Shown here one piece after another: positions 36,184 to 45,075 of a DNA stretch of 46,286 bases. The notes below the pieces were generated by a model. The model saw only the letters and a list, made by a program, of their open reading frames with translations. It was not told where the DNA came from and ran no database searches. The position numbers were made by a program, and so were the translations under genes. The stretch lies in contig VMGK01000009.1 in assembly GCA_007376535.1 (NCBI GenBank), positions 1 to 46,286 of the forward strand, read 5' to 3'. Within the stretch, counting starts at the first letter, position 1; the number at the start of each line of letters is the position of its first letter. This stretch comes from Candidatus Berkelbacteria bacterium Licking1014_7. Lineage in GTDB: Bacteria > Patescibacteriota > UBA1384 > GWA2-35-9 > CG2-30-39-44.

Positions 36184-36702
36184 TTACGCTATCCGCCAGC
36201 TGGCGGAGTAATGGGATTTTACTGCGCCTCGCTCTTTCTTCTGAAAGGGCGGTTTTTTCTTTTCCTCTTTGGCTTGGGCGGCTGCCTCTTTCTGCTTTTT
36301 GATTTTCTCAAGTTCTTCTTCTAACGTTGGCTCTTCCCAAATTTTCAGGGCTTTTTTCTCTTTATTTAAAGTGATTTTTGAGGACTTAATTGTTTTCAAA
36401 TAATTAAGTTTGGCGCGGGCAACTTTCGAGGTCTTAACTCGCTCAATTTTAATAATGCTGGGTGAATGAAGCGGGAAAGAATACTGAACGGCAATCCCGC
36501 CTGAGGCAATTTTATAAACCGTAAATTGCGCGTCAATCCCTTGGCCGTGTTTAATCGCAATCACCACGCCTTCAAAAATCTGGACGCGCGTTTTCTTGCC
36601 GTCTTGATAACAATGGTGAACTTTAACCCAATCCCCGGGACGGATTTGCGCCGGGTTTTTTTTCAAATGTTTTTTTGAGTATTCCAATATCTTTTGATTC
36701 AT
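36184..36702 (-). CDS. rplS: 50S ribosomal protein L19 with extended C-terminus
   Basis: IRPGDWVKVHHCYQDGKKTRVQIFEGVVIAIKHGQGIDAQFTVYKIASGGIAVQYSFPLHSPSIIKIE. Confidence 0.95.
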   Translation of the reverse strand: MNQKILEYSKKHLKKNPAQIRPGDWVKVHHCYQDGKKTRVQIFEGVVIAIKHGQGIDAQFTVYKIASGGIAVQYSFPLHSPSIIKIERVKTSKVARAKLNYLKTIKSSKITLNKEKKALKIWEEPTLEEELEKIKKQKEAAAQAKEEKKKPPFQKKERGAVKSHYSASWRIA

Positions 36703-36740
36703 AAAAATTATTATAACAAATCTTTTACTGCAAATCAACC

Positions 36741-36771
36741 CCATATACAAACCTCGTAGGTTTGTATATGG
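36741..36771. repeat. Perfect palindrome (family 2), flank of RAYT-2
   Basis: ccatatacaaacct-cgt-aggtttgtatatgg: 14-bp arms. Confidence 0.95.
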
Positions 36772-36784
36772 TAACAGGTATGGG

Positions 36785-37471
36785 CTACCCTAAATAGTTC
36801 TCTAAAATGACTTTTTTAATTTTGGCTAATTCGCGCTGACGATTGATTCTTTCTATGCAAAATTTGTAATAACCTTTTTTATCCCTATCTATTAAATGCT
36901 TAAATTTACAAATTTGTATCTTTGAATCAATACGAGTGTATTCCTTAAAAGACGAATATTCCCAATCCTGCGGATTTTTTATCAACCTGGCTGTAACCGG
37001 ATTAAGATGAATATATCTTGTTAAATGCAAAAGTTGCTCGTCGGTTTCAACCAATACAGATTTGAACCTTGATTCCCATAAGGGTCCTTTGCGTTTGTGC
37101 CTGATATTAAAATACCGCGTGTAGCTGTTTAGGGTATCGCTGATAATTTTAGATGTGCCGCCATCAACCAATTGCTGAAGTATAAAATGAATATGAGTTG
37201 GCATTAAACAATAACAAATAATCTCTACTCTTCTTGTTGCTTTTTGAGGGTCGTTATAGTTGTATATGATTTGTTTTCTAGTTCTGCTTCCACTGCGTTG
37301 CAATTCTGAAAAACTCACTTTTTTTTCTTGGCTGTTATAATACAAAAAAGAATATAGGAATCTTTCAAAATCCGCGTCACTATTAAAAATTTTATATCCG
37401 GAAATGCTTCGGCTAATAATATGAAAAATCCCTTCCGTATATAATGGTTTTTTCCTCATCATATTAATAAC
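36785..37471 (-). CDS. REP-associated tyrosine transposase (RAYT-2)
   Basis: MPTHIHFILQQL and LTRYIHLNPVTARL motifs; bracketed by palindromes. Start approximate. Confidence 0.9.
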   Translation of the reverse strand, partial: VINMMRKKPLYTEGIFHIISRSISGYKIFNSDADFERFLYSFLYYNSQEKKVSFSELQRSGSRTRKQIIYNYNDPQKATRRVEIICYCLMPTHIHFILQQLVDGGTSKIISDTLNSYTRYFNIRHKRKGPLWESRFKSVLVETDEQLLHLTRYIHLNPVTARLIKNPQDWEYSSFKEYTRIDSKIQICKFKHLIDRDKKGYYKFCIERINRQRELAKIKKVILENYLG

Positions 37472-37475
37472 CATT

Positions 37476-37502
37476 ATATACAAACCTCGTAGGTTTGTAT
37501 AT
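37476..37502. repeat. Palindrome (family 2), other flank of RAYT-2
   Basis: atatacaaacct-cgt-aggtttgtatat: 12-bp perfect arms. Confidence 0.93.
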
Positions 37503-37616
37503 GGTTCAGGTTAGAATCTTTAAAAAAGTGGTGGAAAATGGAAAAATGCAGATAGAACAATCAAAAAAAAATGGCGTAATGTCAAAAAAATATTATAGAT
37601 TGTGTCTTAAAAATGA

Positions 37617-37860
37617 AGGAGGTCGCCGTCCCCCGGGTGAGGGGAACGGCGACCAGAGAACCCGCGCCTGTTGGTGCGAAACGCTTGAGCATGAGCTCGT
37701 GCACCAAGCGGGGTATGACGGGGCGCGGGCGGGGACACCTGAAAGCCCGAAGATCCAGACGGAGTAGTGATTATGATTTCCGTACTCACGTGATCTTTTC
37801 GGGACTTTCAGGTTGCGAGCCCCCGCGCGGGCGGGCTCACTTGTCCCAAAGGGGTGGGGC
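37617..37860. other. GC-rich, hairpin-dense intergenic segment (possible structured RNA, no convincing ORF)
   Basis: ggtcgccgtcccc...gggg.acggcgacc hairpin; tgaaagcccgaagatc ... gatcttttcgggactttca long-range complementarity; agcccccgcgcgggcgggct. Confidence 0.35.
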
Positions 37861-37863
37861 TCG

Positions 37864-38130
37864 CTAGGACGGCAAAGTGGCGATCACCTTACCGTCGTGC
37901 TGAATCCCCCACAACCTTAATGACCTGCCGTTTCCCTTGAATATCGGTCTCATCAAGGGTGGATTAGCGTGGTCACTGAGGTGGGGGGCGGCGATGTCAA
38001 CCAAGGTATCCAGATCACTTTTCTGGAACTTTGCCCCATTGGCAACAGCTGCCTGTCGCAATTGAGCTAGTGTTCCGTCTTTTGATCCGTTGACAGTGAT
38101 CTCGGCGCCGATAACCTCTTCCATTTCCAT
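37864..38130 (-). CDS. Hypothetical 88-aa protein
   Basis: Strong SD (gagaggaggtgagaagagATG); higher GC than surroundings. Confidence 0.7.
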   Translation of the reverse strand: MEMEEVIGAEITVNGSKDGTLAQLRQAAVANGAKFQKSDLDTLVDIAAPHLSDHANPPLMRPIFKGNGRSLRLWGIQHDGKVIATLPS

Positions 38131-38620
38131 CTCTTCTCACCTCCTCTCTCTTCTCAAGTCCCCGGACGACCCTTGCGCCCGATCCCGTTTTCCGCCGAGA
38201 GGCGAATTACGGAAAACCCGAGAGAGGGATGATTAGTTGGACTTACCTCCATTCCTTATCCTTTCGTGTTTCTTTCTGCCATTCCCCTTTCGGGGGGGTC
38301 GGGGCAACGGGCAAAGCCCGTATGGGAGCATCACTCCCATCTTCTCGAGTTCCTCCATATCCTCTCGAGAAATCCCGACTTTTGACATCTGACATCATCC
38401 TCTCAAAGTACTCCCTTTTCTGCTTTTTGGATTTGCCCGAGCCCAAAAAACTAAGCTCAAGCAAGCAGAAAAGGTTGCCGCGATCTTTTGCGACACAATT
38501 GATTACAAGATTTAAGAATTTAGATTTAAGATTTTAGAATATACTAAATTCAGATTAACCTTTATAAACAATCGTCTCGCAAAAAAACTTTTTTATTCTT
38601 CTGCCTAATAGTTTTTCACT

Positions 38621-38977
38621 TTAAAGTTTAACTTTGAGATTTGAGATTTGAGATTTGCCTGCCCCGTATTGCTCCGCCATCTGGCGGAAGCTTTCGGGGA
38701 GATTTGGAATGATATTCACCACGGTCTTTTTTTTCAAATTGCCGTCAAATCGTCTAATTTTTTTATAAATATACTTAACTACCCCGGGCGCAGTGGCAAA
38801 CAAAGTATCATCGCCTCCGCGTCCGACATTCTTGCCAGCATAATATTTACTGCCACGTTGTCTCACTAAAATCATTCCCGCCAAGACATTCTGCCCGCCT
38901 AACTTTTTGACTCCGAGCCGCTTCGCTTGGCTATCTCTGCCTAATTTTGTACTGCCTTTGGCTTTTGTATGAGCCAT
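38621..38977 (-). CDS. rpmA: 50S ribosomal protein L27
   Basis: [62 protein letters not shown]-terminal tail encoded by repeat DNA. Confidence 0.96.
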   Translation of the reverse strand: MAHTKAKGSTKLGRDSQAKRLGVKKLGGQNVLAGMILVRQRGSKYYAGKNVGRGGDDTLFATAPGVVKYIYKKIRRFDGNLKKKTVVNIIPNLPESFRQMAEQYGAGKSQISNLKVKL

Positions 38978-39025
38978 GTTCCTCCTTTGGCTAATGCCAA
39001 AGTCGTCAAATGCAAATCTCAAATC

Positions 39026-39068
39026 TCCCGCCCGCCATCGCTATCGCTCAGGCGATTAGCGGGCAGGC
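39026..39068. repeat. Dispersed GC-rich hairpin element
   Basis: tcccgcccgccatcgctatcgctcaggcgattagcgggcaggc; identical to reverse complement of 23299-23341. Confidence 0.9.
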
Positions 39069-39237
39069 AAAATGACAATTCAAAATGCAAAATGACATTA
39101 TTTTAGTGGCAAATGTCTAAACTCTAAATAAATGCAAAATGCAAATCTCAAATCTCAAAATGCAAAATGCAAAACTCAAAATGACAATTTAAAAATTAAA
39201 AATTATCAGAAACTTTTTAAACTTGGTTATATTGCAT

Positions 39238-39266
39238 ATTATACCCACCGATTTTACATTTGTCAA
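39238..39266 (-). promoter_or_regulatory. Consensus sigma-70-like promoter upstream of rpmA
   Basis: TTGACA-17 bp-TATAAT on the minus strand. Confidence 0.8.
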
Positions 39267-39404
39267 GCAATACGTTAAATTAAAGAAAGATTCTAAAATC
39301 CAACATCCGAAAACTAAAGCAAAAATCACAGAAAAAACAATTTTGGGATTTGGTATTTTAGTAATTGATTAGAAATTAGTCATTAGAAATTAGAAATTTT
39401 TATC

Positions 39405-42400
39405 ATGTTCGTTCATCTTCACACCCATTCGCATTATTCTTTATTAGACGGATTGTCAAAAATCCCGGACATTGTCAACCGCGCCAAAGAATTAAATCAA
39501 AATGCCATCGCCCTGACTGATCATGGCGTAATGTACGGCGCGATTGAATTTTATAAAAAATGCCGCTCTGCCGGAATAAAACCGATTATCGGGTGCGAAA
39601 TATATGTTGCGCCTCGTCGTATGAAGGACAAACAACCCAAAATTGACAATCATTACACTCACCTTACTTTACTCGCCCAAAATCTAACGGGCTATAAAAA
39701 TTTAATCAGAATCGTGTCTGCCGGACATCTGCAAGGATTTTATTACAAACCGCGCGTAAGCAAAAAATTCATCCGCAATCACAGCCAAGGAATAATCGCT
39801 TTGTCTGGCTGCCCGGGCGGCGAAGTGCCGCAAATGGCAATTCACCAAACCCAGCGCGAAGCGCAACAAGTTGCCTTAGATTATCAAAGTATTTTTGGCA
39901 AAGATAATTTTTATCTTGAAATCCAGCCGCATGAACATCTGCCAGAAATCAAAAAAATGAACGAGGTCTTAAGAAAAATTTCGCAAGAGACCCAAATTCC
40001 ATTAGTTGCCACCAATGACTCGCATTATCTGAAAAAAGAAGACAAACCAGCCCATGAGGTACTTTTACAAATCAACACCAACAACAAAGGCAAGGAAGAG
40101 AGCGGAATGTCGCTAAAAGAATTTGACCTCTATCTTTTTTCTGAAAAAGAAATGAAAAAACGACTGCCTAATGATAAAGAGGCGATTGAAAATAGCCAAA
40201 AAATCGCCGACCGAATTGACTTGAAATTTAAATTTGGCCAGTCAATTTTACCGGAATTTTCTCTGCCCCAAGACAAAACCGATGTCTTTGAGTATATGCG
40301 CGAATTGGCGCAAAATGGCTTTAATCAAAAATACCAAAAAGACGATAAAACCGCGCAAAAACAACTTGAATACGAACTCTCTATTATCAAAACAACTGGC
40401 TTTGCCGATTATTTTTTGATCGTCTCAGATATTGTCAACTGGGCAAAAAATCACGGTATTTACACCAATACTCGCGGCTCTGCCGCTGGCTCAATCGTTT
40501 CATATTGCTTAAATATATCCAACCTTGATCCACTGAAATTCAATCTGATTTTTGAAAGATTCTTAAATCCGGAAAGAATTTCAATGCCAGATATTGATGT
40601 GGATGTGGCTGACGACCGACGGCAGGAAATGATCGAATATATTATTGACAAATACGGCAAAGATTATGTCTGTCAGATTATTACTTTCGGGATTATGAAG
40701 GCAAGAATGGTAATCCGCGACACTACGCGGGCGCTCAAATTTCCCTATGAAATCGGCGATCAAATCGCTAAAAGCATTCCGATGGGACTTGATCTTAAAA
40801 CCGCTTTAGAAATTTCCTCAGATCTTAAAAAACTATACCATTCCCATGAAGACGGAAAAAAAATTATTGATATGGGATTAAAATTAGAAAATGTTGCCCG
40901 TCATGCTTCAACCCACGCCGCCGGAATAGTAATTTCAAAAGAACCATTAGTCAACTACATTCCGCTTCAACGCGCCACTGGCAACGAAGAAAACATTGCC
41001 ACTCAATATCCAATGTATGATATCGAACTTATCGGACTGCTAAAACTTGATGTTCTGGGACTGAAAAATTTAACGATTATGAAAAACTGCTGCCGCATCA
41101 TTAAAAAAATATACCATCAGGAAATTGATATTTATCACCTCAACCTTAATGACAACCAGACCTTCAAACTCCTGCAAGAAGGCAAAACCATCGGCGTATT
41201 TCAATTGGAATCGAGCGGAATGCAAAGATATGTTAAAGAATTAAAACCAACGTATATTAACGACATTATGGCAATGGTGGCGCTTTATCGCCCCGGTCCG
41301 ATACAATTTATTCCTGACTTCATCGCTGGCAAACACGGTCAAAAACAAGTAGAATATTTACATCCCAAATTAGAAAATATTTTAAGCGACACCTACGGTA
41401 TCGCGGTTTATCAAGAACAAATTTTGCAAATCGCGCGCGAAATTGCCGGCTTTAGTTATGGAGAAGCGGATATTTTAAGAAAAGCCATCGGCAAAAAAAT
41501 CAAAAAACTTTTGCAAAAGCAAAGAATAAAATTTATCCAAGGCGCGGTCAAAAACCAAGTTGATAAAAAATTAGCGGGAAAACTTTTTGACTTTGCCGAG
41601 CCGTTTGCCCGCTATGGATTTAACCGCGCGCACGCTGCCAGTTACGCCATGGTCGCCTACCAAACCGCCTACTTAAAAGCCAATTTTCCCGAATGTTTTA
41701 TGGCGGCGCTTTTAACTTCAGAACAAAATAATCTTGACAAAGTGGCAGTGGCAATCACTGAAAGCGAAAGAATGGGAATTAAAGTTCTGGCGCCAGATAT
41801 TAATGAATCGTTTGTGGATTTTGGCGTGGTAGTGTCTGAGAGCAACAAGACCAACCAAAAAATTATCCGCTACGGACTAAAAGCCATCAAAAATGTCGGT
41901 GAAAAGGTCTCAGAAAACATTGTTGAAGAAAGACAAAAAAATGGACCGTACAAAGATCTGGAGGACTTTTTAATCCGTCAGGGCGGACAAACTGTCAACA
42001 AAAAAGTGATTGAAGCGCTGGCAAAAAGCGGAGCGCTGGATTCGCTTTGCGAACGAAACCAAGCGCTGGCTGGCATTATTGAAATCTTAAAATTTGTCCA
42101 AAATCGAAGGGCTCAGTCAAACAGCCAAGCCGACCTTTTCGGCTCGCACATTAAAATTGAACATAAAAAATTAGTCCTGCCAGAAACCGAGCCAGCCGCT
42201 AATAAACAACGGTTGGCTTGGGAAAAAGAATTTCTGGGCATCTATATTTCGTCGCACCCGTTGGAAAATTATCAAAAAATTATTGAAAAACAAAAATACA
42301 AATTGTCTGATTTATCAGAAAAATTAGCCGGCAAACAAATCAAAGTAATTGGCATTATCACCGCCTGCAAAAAAATCACTACTCGCAATCACCAGCAAAT

Positions 42401-42848
42401 GGCGTTCTGCCGATTGGAAGATTTTAACAGCAATACCGAAGTCATTGTCTTTCCTAAAATATTTGAAGCCGGCGGGCTGATTTGGCGCAAAGATAGTATT
42501 GTGGCGATCGCGGGAAAAATCAACACTAAAGACGGCGCGATAAAAATTATTGCCAACTCGGCGATAGAAGCGATTGACAGCGCCAAACTGAAAGAATTCT
42601 TGTCTGATGCGCAAAAACCAGACACAAATATCCTTGAAATTATCATCAATCACGGGGTGGCAAAAGAAAAATTACAACAAATAAAGACCATTTTAGAAAC
42701 ATATCCGGGCGATAAATTTGTCAAAATAAAAATCAGCCAAAACAGCGGATTTATAGAAAAACAAGCGCGGATAAAAGTGAAAATTAGTCCTAAACTAATA
42801 GAAAAGTTGGAGAAAATTCTGGGAGCGGGAAAAGTGAAAATCAGATGA
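39405..42848 (+). CDS. dnaE: DNA polymerase III alpha subunit
   Basis: PHP N-terminus FVHLHTHSHYSLLDG; TRGSAAGSIVSYCLNI, MPDIDVDVADDRR, VALYRPGPIQFIPDFIAGKHG. Confidence 0.97.
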   Translation: MFVHLHTHSHYSLLDGLSKIPDIVNRAKELNQNAIALTDHGVMYGAIEFYKKCRSAGIKPIIGCEIYVAPRRMKDKQPKIDNHYTHLTLLAQNLTGYKNLIRIVSAGHLQGFYYKPRVSKKFIRNHSQGIIALSGCPGGEVPQMAIHQTQREAQQVALDYQSIFGKDNFYLEIQPHEHLPEIKKMNEVLRKISQETQIPLVATNDSHYLKKEDKPAHEVLLQINTNNKGKEESGMSLKEFDLYLFSEKEMKKRLPNDKEAIENSQKIADRIDLKFKFGQSILPEFSLPQDKTDVFEYMRELAQNGFNQKYQKDDKTAQKQLEYELSIIKTTGFADYFLIVSDIVNWAKNHGIYTNTRGSAAGSIVSYCLNISNLDPLKFNLIFERFLNPERISMPDIDVDVADDRRQEMIEYIIDKYGKDYVCQIITFGIMKARMVIRDTTRALKFPYEIGDQIAKSIPMGLDLKTALEISSDLKKLYHSHEDGKKIIDMGLKLENVARHASTHAAGIVISKEPLVNYIPLQRATGNEENIATQYPMYDIELIGLLKLDVLGLKNLTIMKNCCRIIKKIYHQEIDIYHLNLNDNQTFKLLQEGKTIGVFQLESSGMQRYVKELKPTYINDIMAMVALYRPGPIQFIPDFIAGKHGQKQVEYLHPKLENILSDTYGIAVYQEQILQIAREIAGFSYGEADILRKAIGKKIKKLLQKQRIKFIQGAVKNQVDKKLAGKLFDFAEPFARYGFNRAHAASYAMVAYQTAYLKANFPECFMAALLTSEQNNLDKVAVAITESERMGIKVLAPDINESFVDFGVVVSESNKTNQKIIRYGLKAIKNVGEKVSENIVEERQKNGPYKDLEDFLIRQGGQTVNKKVIEALAKSGALDSLCERNQALAGIIEILKFVQNRRAQSNSQADLFGSHIKIEHKKLVLPETEPAANKQRLAWEKEFLGIYISSHPLENYQKIIEKQKYKLSDLSEKLAGKQIKVIGIITACKKITTRNHQQMAFCRLEDFNSNTEVIVFPKIFEAGGLIWRKDSIVAIAGKINTKDGAIKIIANSAIEAIDSAKLKEFLSDAQKPDTNILEIIINHGVAKEKLQQIKTILETYPGDKFVKIKISQNSGFIEKQARIKVKISPKLIEKLEKILGAGKVKIR

Positions 42849-42882
42849 TAGAAATTGAAAATGAGGGTTGCGAACGACCATA

Positions 42883-43788
42883 CTACTCCAGATTCAAATA
42901 TTCAACCATCGAAAGCAGCGCCGAGACGCCCTGACCTGAAGCGACACTAATCTGGCGATAGGGAAAAGCCACGCAATCGCCGGCGGCCCAGATTTTGGGA
43001 TTGGAGGTCTTGCCAAATTTGTCCACCATAATTTCTCCGCGCTCATTTTTATCCACTGGCGCAAAATCAGAATTTGGCTCAACGCCAATATGAATAAATA
43101 CTCCCTGAACTGGAATTTGGCGCAGAGCGCCAGTTTTTTTATTTTTTATTTTCACTGCTTCCACTCGGTCTTTGCCCAAAATTTCAATTGTCTCGGTCTC
43201 AGAAAAAACCTCAACATTTTTTTTGTTTTGCAAATTATCCGCCAAAGTTTTTTCGCCAGAAAATTCACCGTTAATATTTATCACAGAGACATTTTTGGCA
43301 ATTTGAGCCATCATCAGCCCGGCTTCAAGCGCGCGATTGCCTCCGCCGATAATCGCTACTTCCTTGCCGTGAAACAGCGGACCATCGCAGGTCGCGCAAT
43401 AAGTGATGCCCTTGCCGGCTAATTCTTTTTCGCCGGGTATATCTAGTTTTTTGGGGTGCGCACCGGCGGCAACTAAAACCGTTTTGGTCTGATATATACT
43501 AAATGCGGTCTTGACTTCTAGTCCTTGGGGGATGTCAATGATGGTTTCCACTTTTTCGCCCTCTTTTATCTCTACCCTATTTTCCTCCAAATGCCGGCGA
43601 AATTTTTGCGCCAACTCAATACCGGTGATTTTGGGAAAACCGGGATAATTCCATACTTCGCCGCTGCGTGAAACCTCGCCGCCAAAAAAATCGGTGAGGA
43701 TAACAAACTTCAAGCCGCGCCGCGCGGCGTACACGGCTGCCGCTGTTCCGGCCGCCCCCCCGCCGATAATAATTAAATCATAAAGCAT
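42883..43788 (-). CDS. trxB: Thioredoxin reductase-like FAD oxidoreductase
   Basis: MLYDLIIIGGGAAGTAAAVYAARRGL; CATCDGPLFHGKEVAIIGGGNRALE; IWAAGDCVAFPYRQISVASGQG. Confidence 0.93.
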   Translation of the reverse strand: MLYDLIIIGGGAAGTAAAVYAARRGLKFVILTDFFGGEVSRSGEVWNYPGFPKITGIELAQKFRRHLEENRVEIKEGEKVETIIDIPQGLEVKTAFSIYQTKTVLVAAGAHPKKLDIPGEKELAGKGITYCATCDGPLFHGKEVAIIGGGNRALEAGLMMAQIAKNVSVININGEFSGEKTLADNLQNKKNVEVFSETETIEILGKDRVEAVKIKNKKTGALRQIPVQGVFIHIGVEPNSDFAPVDKNERGEIMVDKFGKTSNPKIWAAGDCVAFPYRQISVASGQGVSALLSMVEYLNLE

Positions 43789-43844
43789 AATTTCAATATA
43801 GCACAATAATTCCCAAGCGCAAATTTGAGATTGCAGATTAGCCC

Positions 43845-43877
43845 AAAAAAGTCCCATTTCGTAAATGGGACTTTTTT
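43845..43877. terminator. Bidirectional-looking hairpin terminator
   Basis: aaaaaagtcccattt-cgt-aaatgggactttttt. Confidence 0.75.
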
Positions 43878-43899
43878 GCTAAGTTTTTACATTTGAGTT

Positions 43900-43935
43900 G
43901 CCTGCCCCGTTAGACGCGAAGCTGTCTAATCGGGG
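43900..43935. repeat. GC-rich hairpin of the gcctgccccg...cgggg class
   Basis: gcctgccccgttagacgcgaagctgtctaatcgggg. Confidence 0.7.
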
Positions 43936-44120
43936 ACTGCCCCGTAATCCCGTCACTGCAGGGCCCTTCTGCAGGGCCTGGCCCTAATTTCTGATTTCTG
44001 AGCCCTAAAGTTAGAAGTTAGAATGCAGGGGGTTTTATTCTTGCTTCTATCTTCCTTATTCATTCTAAAATCATAAATCTATATTCTTAAATCTTTTTAA
44101 TGTTTTGCGACTTGATTTAT

Positions 44121-44639
44121 TTAATCCACCTCTATTTGCCCGCCGCTAAACTCTGACGCGGCTGAGACGATTTTTTGCTGAAAAACATCTGGCTCAGGAA
44201 TATCGTATAGTTTAATCACGCTCCCTTCCAATCCGCTTCCCTGGGTCTGAATAATCACATTGCCAAAATTCAGCAAGGTCTTAATTGCTCCTTTGATTTC
44301 ATGACTGACATTCACAATTTTGTCTAATCCCGACTCGCTCATCCGTCGAGCAAAAAAACCGGTTTGATCAAGCGAAATAATCCTTTTATCAGTCAAAATA
44401 TATATTGAATGGGTGTAGATAAACATTTGACGCGCTATCACAATTCCGCCAATAAACAGCAGAAGCAAAAACGAAATACTGGGAATGGTTGACATTCCAA
44501 ATTTGACAAAAAGCGCTACCACCAAAAGCGCCAGCGCCAAAAAAACCAAGCCGATTTTACTCAAAACAAACGGATGCTTTTTCCCGTGCATCAATATATT
44601 TTCGTCCGGCTTTTGCCCTTCAAAAGTTATTTGTTCCAT
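44121..44639 (-). CDS. PH-domain (YdbS/bPH2-like) membrane protein
   Basis: Two TM segments followed by YILTDKRIISLDQTGFFARRMSESGLDKIVNVSHEIKGAIKTLLNFGNVIIQTQG. Confidence 0.85.
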   Translation of the reverse strand: MEQITFEGQKPDENILMHGKKHPFVLSKIGLVFLALALLVVALFVKFGMSTIPSISFLLLLFIGGIVIARQMFIYTHSIYILTDKRIISLDQTGFFARRMSESGLDKIVNVSHEIKGAIKTLLNFGNVIIQTQGSGLEGSVIKLYDIPEPDVFQQKIVSAASEFSGGQIEVD

Positions 44640-44685
44640 AAATCAAAAATTAAAAGTCAAAAATTAAAAATTCCAGTTAGAAATT

Positions 44686-45060
44686 TTAATTCCTTTTCAT
44701 TGTTCGAATACTGGTAGCAAGAATGTTTGATATTTCTGTAATCTCGCTTAACAAATTATTTATCTTATTTACATTGCCCCTGCCAGTATCTCTGGTAATA
44801 GCTAACCAAAATTTTGTCTCATTGCAAGATTTTAAACTGTACCGAAGAAAATTTGCAAACTCGCGTTTTGAGCTCGCGGCTATCGCTTCAACATAATTAG
44901 CGCCGACACTTGTTCCGCTTCGCAACATCTGATCAATAACTACCCGACAAAGCGGATCATTTTTCGGCAAAACATCAATAAATTTTATTAAATTCAAAAT
45001 GAAACGATAAATTCTTTTTTTTAATTCTACGCTAAACTCTTTATTAGATTTCGCTTGCAT
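44686..45060 (-). CDS. Four-helix bundle protein (S23 / 23S rRNA-intervening-sequence protein family)
   Basis: VIDQMLRSGTSVGANYVEAIAASSKREFANFLRYSLKSCNETKFWL. Confidence 0.9.
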   Translation of the reverse strand: MQAKSNKEFSVELKKRIYRFILNLIKFIDVLPKNDPLCRVVIDQMLRSGTSVGANYVEAIAASSKREFANFLRYSLKSCNETKFWLAITRDTGRGNVNKINNLLSEITEISNILATSIRTMKRN

Positions 45061-45075
45061 ATAATTTTAAAACTC

